Origin: Bryobacterales bacterium
GTDB lineage: Bacteria; Acidobacteriota; Terriglobia; Bryobacterales; Bryobacteraceae
Length of the DNA: 11,312 bases
NCBI GenBank assembly: GCA_003487005.1
Contig: DNFG01000049.1
Span: forward strand, 1 to 11,312
Direction of reading: 5' to 3'
Numbering within the stretch: the stretch's first letter is position 1; the number at the start of each line of letters is the position of its first letter. The notes beneath the pieces are model-generated. The model ran no database searches. It was not told the DNA's origin and was given only the letters and a program-made list of their open reading frames with translations. Shown here piece after piece: positions 6,200 through 11,312 of the stretch. A program made the position numbers and the translations under genes.

Positions 6200-7822
6200 C
6201 TACCCTCGCACCACCGGCTCCTCAAGCAGGTCCGAGGACACCAGCGGAAGGCTGATCGTGAAACTCGTGCCCACGCCCACCTTGCTCTTCACATCCACTT
6301 CGCCGTCATGCTCCCGCACAATGCCATACAGCACCGCCAACCCCAGTCCCACGCCCTTCCCATCCGACTTCGAGGTGAAAAACGGCTCGAATATCTTGCT
6401 CAGATTCTCCGGCGGAATCCCCTCGCCGTTGTCCTCCACCACCATCTCCACGCCGTCCCGCGCCTCGTTCGTCCGCGTCGTGATCACAATCTTGCCGCCG
6501 CCCCGCCCCTGCGCCGCTTCCGCCGCGTTCATCACCAGATTCAGCACCACCTGCTGCATCTGCGACGCGTCGCACTGCACCATCGGCAGTTGCTCGTCCA
6601 GGTTCAGGATCGCCGTCGTGTCGCACAACTTCAGCTTGTGGCCCACCAGCGAAACCGTGCTCCGGATGATCTTGTTCAGATCGGCGTCCGCCCGCTGCGG
6701 CTTCGAACGCCGCGAAAACGCCAGCAAATCCGACACAATCCGCCCCACCCTCGTCGTTTCGCTCGAAATCTGCTGCAAATATCGCCGGAAATCCGCCAGC
6801 CGCTCCGGCGGCACCCCGTCCTGCTTCAACATCCGCTGCAACAGCATCGACAGGTTCAACACCCCCGAAATCGGATTATTGATCTCGTGCGCCACGCTCG
6901 CCGAAAGCTGCCCCAGCGACGCCAGCCGGTCGCTATGCAAAAGCTTCTGATGCGCCGCCCGCAGTTGCTCCGTCCGCTGGCTCACCTTCTCCTCGAGGCT
7001 CTGCGTAAACTGGTTCAGCTCCGTCATCGCCCCGCGCAGCCGGTCCCGCATCGTGTTGAAACTCGTCACCAGCTCGTCCATCTCCACGCTGCCGTGCTTG
7101 ATCACGATCTCCTTGTCGAGTTCCATCGCGCTCACCGCCTTCGTGCCGTCGATCAGTTCCCGAATCGGCAGCGTCACGAAATACCGCGTGAAAAACACGA
7201 TAAACAGCGCGATCAGCACAATCTGCACCAGCGTCGAGATCGTCACCTGCCAGCGCACCGATGCCTCTTCGTTCTCCAGCGGCTCCGTGCTCAGCGCCAC
7301 GTCCAGCACCCCCAGCACCCGCACCTCCACCGGATGCGCGTGACACGCCGCGTTACTGCACGCCGGCTCGTTGTAGATCGGCGTCACCATGTTCAGCGTC
7401 CGAACTCCCGCCTTCGACACCGACATCCGCGACCGCCCCTCCACCGTCAGTTCCACCCGCGTCTGCCCCGGTCCGTGACACGACGTGCACGGCTCATCCG
7501 CCGTCGACAACGCCACCCCCGCCTCTTCCGCTCGCGTTGAGTAGGTCAACACGCCATCCCCGTTGTAGATCCGGATCCGGTCCACCCCCTGCTTCTCCGC
7601 AATCTTCGACATGATGTCGTACGCCACCGTCCGGTGATCGTCCAGCATCGCCTGCCACGTCGCGCTCGTGATACTCCGCGACAACTGATCCGCGCCGATC
7701 ACCATCGTGTCCACCAGATGCTCCTGCTGCGTCCGCAGGTAGAAATAACCGAACAGCGCCTTGATCAGCACCACGATCACTGTCAGCGAGAGAATCAGTT
7801 TGACCGAAAGCCGGTTGCGCAT
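6200..7822 (-). CDS. Membrane sensor histidine kinase with two heme-c motifs
   Basis: A 540-residue sensor kinase. TM1 is at ~8-27 and TM2 at ~194-215. The periplasmic sensor domain between them contains CTSCH (C112, C115, H116), a classic heme-c attachment motif, and CSNAACH (C155, C160, H161), a Cx4CH form. A HAMP-like region lies at ~213-265 and a coiled segment at ~266-300. The HisKA H-box is SVAHEINNPISG with H312. The HATPase motifs are N-box NLVMNAAEA (N428/N432), EDNGEGIP at 463-470, FEPFFTSK and GKGVGLGLAV. It should autophosphorylate H312 and pass phosphate to the NtrC-type regulator encoded two genes downstream. The heme motifs suggest sensing of redox state, oxygen or another gas. 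Heme attachment would need a cytochrome c maturation system, not seen here. The ATG at 7822 has AAGGGA 11 bases upstream. Confidence 0.93.
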   Translation of the reverse strand: MRNRLSVKLILSLTVIVVLIKALFGYFYLRTQQEHLVDTMVIGADQLSRSITSATWQAMLDDHRTVAYDIMSKIAEKQGVDRIRIYNGDGVLTYSTRAEEAGVALSTADEPCTSCHGPGQTRVELTVEGRSRMSVSKAGVRTLNMVTPIYNEPACSNAACHAHPVEVRVLGVLDVALSTEPLENEEASVRWQVTISTLVQIVLIALFIVFFTRYFVTLPIRELIDGTKAVSAMELDKEIVIKHGSVEMDELVTSFNTMRDRLRGAMTELNQFTQSLEEKVSQRTEQLRAAHQKLLHSDRLASLGQLSASVAHEINNPISGVLNLSMLLQRMLKQDGVPPERLADFRRYLQQISSETTRVGRIVSDLLAFSRRSKPQRADADLNKIIRSTVSLVGHKLKLCDTTAILNLDEQLPMVQCDASQMQQVVLNLVMNAAEAAQGRGGGKIVITTRTNEARDGVEMVVEDNGEGIPPENLSKIFEPFFTSKSDGKGVGLGLAVLYGIVREHDGEVDVKSKVGVGTSFTISLPLVSSDLLEEPVVRG

Positions 7823-7858
7823 CGCGAGGCCAGTCCCTTAAATCGGATCTTCACATCC

Positions 7859-7888
7859 ATTATGAGCGACCCCAACTCAAAATGGAAA
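7859..7888 (-). promoter_or_regulatory. Weak candidate promoter for kinase-protease-regulator operon
   Basis: In the 77-base gap upstream of the kinase, the - strand reads TTTCCA (7888-7883), then 18 bases, then CATAAT (7864-7859). The -10 is one base off consensus; the -35 is poor. This would give a short leader before the ATG at 7822. It is the best sigma-70-like match I see in the gap, nothing more. Confidence 0.3.
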
Positions 7889-7899
7889 CCGCTTCCGCG

Positions 7900-8844
7900 T
7901 CACCCCGCCCAGACCCGGTACAGCCCGTCCAGATCCGCTTCCGCCGGCGTCCCCCCGTGCGCCACCACCCGGTAGCGCAGCGTCACCGCCCTGCCCCTCT
8001 CCAACACCCACGCCTCCTTGCTGAACGCGAATGGCGACGGCGACAAATGCCCGTAATCGCGCGTAAACCACGGGCACGGCTGCCACGGATTCCCCGGATG
8101 GTTCATCACCGCCAGTCCCTCCACCGGCCGCCCGTGCGTCGCCCTCTTCCCGTGATACCCGCACCATCGCGCCGGCTTCCCGTATGTCGCCTCCGCACCC
8201 ACGCCCCCCTCCGAATTCATCAGTGTCCCCCCGTAAATCGGCGCCAGTTCCGGCGCCACCCGGATCGCGAACAGCGAATGCTTCGCCTTCGTGATCGTCA
8301 CCGTCTCCCGCGCCTTCAGCGTCAACTCCGCGTCCAGTGTCCACCGCCGCTCGTCCACCATCGTGATCACGAACCGCCGCTCGTCCTCCATCGGCGACGG
8401 CACCCCCGCCCGCACCCACTCGCACCGGTCCAGAATCTCCACCTGCTTCGCCGACGCAACCCCCAACGTCAATCCCACTGACCGCACCTGCCCCTTCGCC
8501 AGGTCATTGTCCCCCCAGTAATCCCCCCCATTCAGCGGCTCACACCCCAGCCACAACCCCCGGTGATGTGGGTACGGCAAAGCCGACTCCGTCGTCAGCG
8601 ACGCCCCGCTCACCGGACCGTTCACCGGCCCGAAGTACGGATACTTCAGGCTCCCGTGCGCCCGGTACGAGCAAAGCGCGATGTTGTTCCACCGCACCAT
8701 CACCTGCTCGCCATTCAGGTACGCCGTCATGTTCTCCGACCCCGGTGTCGGCTTGTCGAAATCAATCGCCGTCGCCGCCCCCGGCGCCAGCGCCACACCC
8801 GCGGCCCCGCGCAGGAAGTTTCGTCGCAGTGTCGTTTTCGTCAT
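7900..8844 (-). CDS. Tat-exported DUF6807 family protein ('PmoA-like')
   Basis: A 314-residue exported protein. The N-terminus MTKTTLRRNFLRGAAG carries a twin-arginine motif (R7, R8, F10, L11), a hydrophobic stretch and a probable AxA cleavage site near residue 26. The PHHRGLWLG segment (92-100) and NGGDYWG (105-111) are typical of the DUF6807 family, which databases often label 'methane oxygenase PmoA'. It bears no relation to membrane methane monooxygenase in composition or topology. The family is frequent in plant-polymer degraders near glycosidases; its biochemical role is not established. The start at 8844 has GGGGAG 5 bases upstream. The frame stays open far beyond it (to 11019), but that extension is antisense to a glycosidase and is low-complexity Gly/Glu/Val-rich. 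It is divergent from the glycosidase gene. Confidence 0.82.
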   Translation of the reverse strand: MTKTTLRRNFLRGAAGVALAPGAATAIDFDKPTPGSENMTAYLNGEQVMVRWNNIALCSYRAHGSLKYPYFGPVNGPVSGASLTTESALPYPHHRGLWLGCEPLNGGDYWGDNDLAKGQVRSVGLTLGVASAKQVEILDRCEWVRAGVPSPMEDERRFVITMVDERRWTLDAELTLKARETVTITKAKHSLFAIRVAPELAPIYGGTLMNSEGGVGAEATYGKPARWCGYHGKRATHGRPVEGLAVMNHPGNPWQPCPWFTRDYGHLSPSPFAFSKEAWVLERGRAVTLRYRVVAHGGTPAEADLDGLYRVWAG

Positions 8845-8901
8845 GATGGCTCCCCATAGTCTATAACTCCCTGCCCCGAATCCATGCCGTAAGATGACGG
8901 C
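8845..8901. promoter_or_regulatory. Divergent intergenic promoter region
   Basis: These 57 bases separate two divergent genes. On the - strand, TATAGA (8865-8860) could be the -10 for the DUF6807 gene, followed by a GGGGAG ribosome site at 8855-8850. On the + strand, TAAGAT (8890-8895) lies 6 bases before the glycosidase ATG and could give a leaderless transcript. No good -35 is seen for either. Confidence 0.4.
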
Positions 8902-8905
8902 ATGG
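8882..8905. repeat. Perfect 9-bp inverted repeat over the glycosidase start codon
   Basis: CCATGCCGT at 8882-8890 is the exact reverse complement of ACGGCATGG at 8897-8905, with a 6-base spacer AAGATG. The right arm contains the ATG at 8902 and the spacer overlaps the candidate -10 element. It could be a repressor operator or an mRNA hairpin that hides the start codon. Confidence 0.6.
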
Positions 8906-11055
8906 GTCCCCTCCCGCTCGTCCTCATCCTTTTGACCGCCTCCCTCCTCCCCGCCCAGGAACCCCGCTTCGCCCCCTTCGAGATGCTCTGGAAGATCGAT
9001 GGCGGCACCGTCTTCGCCGACCTCTCCTTCCTCCTCGACGCCCCCGCCGGCCGCGACGGCCACCTCGCCATCCGCAACGGCCGCCTCACCCACCCCAACG
9101 GCCGCCGCTTCCGCCTCTGGGGCGTCAACTTCTCCTTCACCGCCAACCTCCCCGCCAAAGCCGATGCCCCCTTCGTCGCCGCCCACCTCGCCCGCTTCGG
9201 CATCAACTCCGTCCGCGTCCATCACCTCGACTGGCGCTCCCCACGCGGCATCATCGACTCCGCCCACCCCGACTCCCGCCACCTCCACCCCGACTCCCTC
9301 GACCGCCTCCACTTCCTCATCGCCGAACTCAAAAAGCGCGGCATCTACACCAACCTCAACCTCAACGTCGCCCGCGCCTTCCAGCCTGCCGACGGCGTCC
9401 CCGATGCCCCCCAACTCGGCTTCGCCAAAGGCGTCACCTTCTTCGACGAACGCCTGATCGAACTCCAGCAGGAGTTCGCCCGCCAGCTCCTCGCCACCGA
9501 AAACCCCTACACCGGCCTCGCCCCCGCCGCCGACCCCGCCGTCGCCATCGTCGAAATCGTCAACGAAAACTCCCTCGTCGAAGCCTGGGTCCGCGGCCGC
9601 ACCCTCGGCCAGGGCCCCGACCCCAACGCCGCCGATCGCACCTTCGGCGACATGCCCGCCTCCTACGCCCGCCAACTCGACGAAATGTACCAGACCTGGC
9701 TCGCCGCCAACCTCACTCCCGAACAACTCGCCCAACTCCACAAAGAGGCCGGCAACCCCGTCCCCCGCCTCCGCCCCAACGAGATCGCCGCCGCCCCCGA
9801 ACTCCGCTTCCACTCCGAAGCCCGCTTCTACATCGACCTCGAAACCCGCTTTTTCGCCCGCATGAAGGCCTTCCTTCGCGAAGAACTCGGCGTCAAAGCC
9901 CTCCTCGTCGGCACCAGCGCCTACGCCTCCGGCCTCTCGCCCTACCCGCTGCTCACCTCCACCGCCCAACTCGACATCACCGACGCCCACTTCTACTGGC
10001 AGCACCCGTCCTACTTCATCGACCCCGAAACCAAAAAGCGCGGCTTCCGCATTCGCAACACTCCGATGGTGAACGAACCCAACAAGTCCAGCGTTATCAC
10101 TCTCCAGCGCGCCGCCGTCGCCGGCCAGCCCTTCATCGTCTCCGAGGTCAACCACCCCTACCCCAACGAGTTCGCCGCCGAAGCCCTCCCCCTCCTCGCC
10201 GCCTACGGCGCCTTCCACGATTGGGATGCCCTCTACTGGTACAGCTTCGAACACAGCGACCCCTCCCAGTGGATCCCCAAATACCCCGGCCATTTCGACT
10301 CCCGCCAGGACCCCGTCAAAATGTCCCAACTCGCCCTCGGCGCCCTCCTCTTCCTCCGCGGCGACATCGACACCGCCAAACGCATCATCCGCCGCGACTA
10401 CACCGCCGCCCAGGTCCGCGAATCCCTCCGCCTGCCCTCCGCCGCCCACGCCCCGTACTTCACCCCCGGCTTCCCTCCCGAACTCCCCCTCGTCCACTCC
10501 ACCCGCGCCGGCTCTCTCAATGCCTCGAAACCGTCCACCAAATGGCCCCGCATCCGCGCCCCCTTCGAATCCGACACCCGCCAACTCCGCTGGGAACTCC
10601 ACGACGGCCTCGGCCTCGTCTCCATCAACGCCCCCCGCGCCCAGGGCCTCGTCGGCCACCTCCAGCGCGGCCGCCCGCAACTCGCCGATGTCAGCCTGAC
10701 GACCGCCACCCCCTTCGGCGCCGTCCTCGTCGCCTCCCTCGACGGCAAACCCATCGCCGAATCCTCCCGCCTCCTCGTCACCGCCGGCGCCAGAACCCAC
10801 AACGCCGGCATGCAGTGGACCCCCAACCGCGACAGCCTCACCGAGACCGGCGGCCCGCCCATGCTCATCGAAGTCCTCCAGGGCGAACTCCAGATCCGCC
10901 TCAAGGGCGCCGCCAAACGCGTCGAACTCCTCCCTCTCGACGGCGCCGGACGCGCTCTCGGCCCCTTCATCGCCCCCCAGCGAACCCTCACCGGCATCCG
11001 CATCGCCCTCGGCGAACACGACACCCCCTGGTTCTTTGTCAATATTGAACGATGA
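8902..11055 (+). CDS. Secreted glycoside hydrolase, clan GH-A-like
   Basis: A 717-residue predicted exported polysaccharide-degrading enzyme. Residues 1-18 (MGPLPLVLILLTASLLPA) form a signal peptide. Residues ~55-480 look like a clan GH-A (beta/alpha)8 barrel: RLWGVNFSF (71-79), FGINSVRVHHLDW (99-111), IVEIVNEN (217-223, candidate acid/base E222) and FIVSEVNHPYP (411-421, candidate nucleophile E415). WYSFEHSD (446-453) follows. The C-terminal ~230 residues are probably beta-rich. This pattern suits GH5-like retaining enzymes, but I cannot assign a family or substrate. The start at 8902 has no Shine-Dalgarno and lies within an inverted repeat. The stop overlaps the pectate lyase start as ATGA, so the two are co-translated. 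Codons are strongly biased to C at the third position. Confidence 0.8.
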   Translation: MGPLPLVLILLTASLLPAQEPRFAPFEMLWKIDGGTVFADLSFLLDAPAGRDGHLAIRNGRLTHPNGRRFRLWGVNFSFTANLPAKADAPFVAAHLARFGINSVRVHHLDWRSPRGIIDSAHPDSRHLHPDSLDRLHFLIAELKKRGIYTNLNLNVARAFQPADGVPDAPQLGFAKGVTFFDERLIELQQEFARQLLATENPYTGLAPAADPAVAIVEIVNENSLVEAWVRGRTLGQGPDPNAADRTFGDMPASYARQLDEMYQTWLAANLTPEQLAQLHKEAGNPVPRLRPNEIAAAPELRFHSEARFYIDLETRFFARMKAFLREELGVKALLVGTSAYASGLSPYPLLTSTAQLDITDAHFYWQHPSYFIDPETKKRGFRIRNTPMVNEPNKSSVITLQRAAVAGQPFIVSEVNHPYPNEFAAEALPLLAAYGAFHDWDALYWYSFEHSDPSQWIPKYPGHFDSRQDPVKMSQLALGALLFLRGDIDTAKRIIRRDYTAAQVRESLRLPSAAHAPYFTPGFPPELPLVHSTRAGSLNASKPSTKWPRIRAPFESDTRQLRWELHDGLGLVSINAPRAQGLVGHLQRGRPQLADVSLTTATPFGAVLVASLDGKPIAESSRLLVTAGARTHNAGMQWTPNRDSLTETGGPPMLIEVLQGELQIRLKGAAKRVELLPLDGAGRALGPFIAPQRTLTGIRIALGEHDTPWFFVNIER

Positions 11056-11312
11056 AGTCGATCGCTCTTGCCCTCCTGCTCGCCTTCCCGGCCCTCGCGC
11101 AGTTGCCCGCCTTCCCCGGAGCCGAAGGCTTCGGCGCCACCACGCCCGGCGGCCGTGGCGGCAAAGTCCTGATCGTTTCCAATCTCAACGATTCCGGCCG
11201 CGGCAGCCTTCGCGCCGCCATCGAAACCGAAGGTCCGCGCATCATCGTCTTCCGCGTCGCCGGCATCATCGACCTCAAGTCGCCCATCCGCGTCACCCAA
11301 CCCTTCGTCACC
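11052..11312 (+). CDS. Pectate lyase, PL1-like (N-terminal part, cut by window end)
   Basis: The first 87 residues are present and the gene continues beyond the window. Residues 1-16 (MKSIALALLLAFPALA) are a signal peptide with AxA cleavage. The mature part begins LPAFPGAEGFGATTPGGRGG, then VLIVSNLNDSGRGSLRAAI and RIIVFRVAGIIDL. This is the characteristic opening of bacterial PL1 pectate lyases that form a parallel beta-helix. These enzymes cleave polygalacturonate by calcium-dependent beta-elimination outside the cytoplasm. The catalytic arginine and calcium ligands lie in the missing part, so activity cannot be checked. The ATG overlaps the glycosidase stop by 4 bases and has no ribosome site of its own, implying translational coupling and a shared transcript. 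The pairing supports a pectin or other plant cell-wall target for the preceding glycosidase. Confidence 0.85.
   Translation, partial: MKSIALALLLAFPALAQLPAFPGAEGFGATTPGGRGGKVLIVSNLNDSGRGSLRAAIETEGPRIIVFRVAGIIDLKSPIRVTQPFVT

Noticed and set aside
6308..7540. Long + strand open frame opposite the histidine kinase
   Set aside because: Arg/His/Pro-rich shadow translation; the kinase on the - strand is fully supported.
7900..8844. Reading the 'PmoA' label as methane oxidation
   Set aside because: The protein is a soluble, Tat-exported DUF6807 member, not the polytopic membrane PmoA. Nothing here supports methanotrophy.
8845..11019. Very long - strand open frame that would extend the DUF6807 protein to over 1,000 residues
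   Set aside because: It is antisense to a well-supported glycosidase. The translation is low-complexity Gly/Glu/Ala/Val-rich, and the openness follows from the glycosidase's C-biased third codon positions. The Tat signal and ribosome site fix the real start at 8844.
1..11312. tRNA, rRNA, CRISPR arrays, insertion sequences, attachment sites
   Set aside because: I looked for cloverleaf-like, repeat-spacer, transposase and terminal inverted repeat signals and saw none.

Overview
The window is GC-rich bacterial DNA with tightly packed genes; the longest gap between genes is about 110 bases. The gene content suggests a soil or sediment heterotroph: heme-c sensor kinase, NtrC-type regulator, HybB/NrfD-type membrane redox genes, a Tat-exported DUF6807 ('PmoA-like') protein, a secreted clan GH-A-like glycosidase and a PL1 pectate lyase. 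This mix is common in Acidobacteriota (Bryobacterales/Solibacter relatives) and in some Verrucomicrobiota and Planctomycetota. That placement is inference; there is no rRNA or tRNA here to test it.

Layout. (1) 8-973 (+): aldo/keto reductase of the D-threo-aldose dehydrogenase type. (2) 974-1070: gap with phased 8-nt repeats, where the G/C strand bias also flips. (3) 1083-4222 (+): compact redox operon made of an orphan molybdopterin-dinucleotide-binding domain, a four-cluster DmsB/PsrB-type ferredoxin, a HybB/NrfD-type quinone-interacting membrane protein, and a membrane-anchored cysteine-rich protein with a GcvH-like domain that lacks the lipoyl lysine. It ends in a hairpin at 4242-4274 shared with the convergent operon. 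(4) 7822-4290 (-): three-gene operon made of a sensor kinase with two heme-c motifs, an archaemetzincin-like zinc protease, and a sigma-54-dependent response regulator. (5) 8844-7900 (-): Tat-exported DUF6807 protein. (6) 8902-11312 (+): divergent saccharolytic pair, a secreted GH-A-type glycosidase whose stop overlaps the start of a PL1 pectate lyase that runs off the window.

How they may work together. The FeS and NrfD proteins look like the electron-transfer half of a complex-iron-sulfur-molybdoenzyme-type quinone oxidoreductase. Its catalytic subunit is absent except for a C-terminal domain. The neighbouring kinase carries periplasmic heme-c motifs and could report redox state or a gas to the sigma-54 activator. 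Regulation of the redox operon by this pair is only a guess from proximity, because no convincing -24/-12 promoter is visible. The right end looks like a plant-polysaccharide (pectin-type) degradation locus. The most unusual items are the archaemetzincin gene placed between kinase and regulator, and the redox operon with an orphan cofactor-binding domain and a non-lipoylatable GcvH-like subunit.
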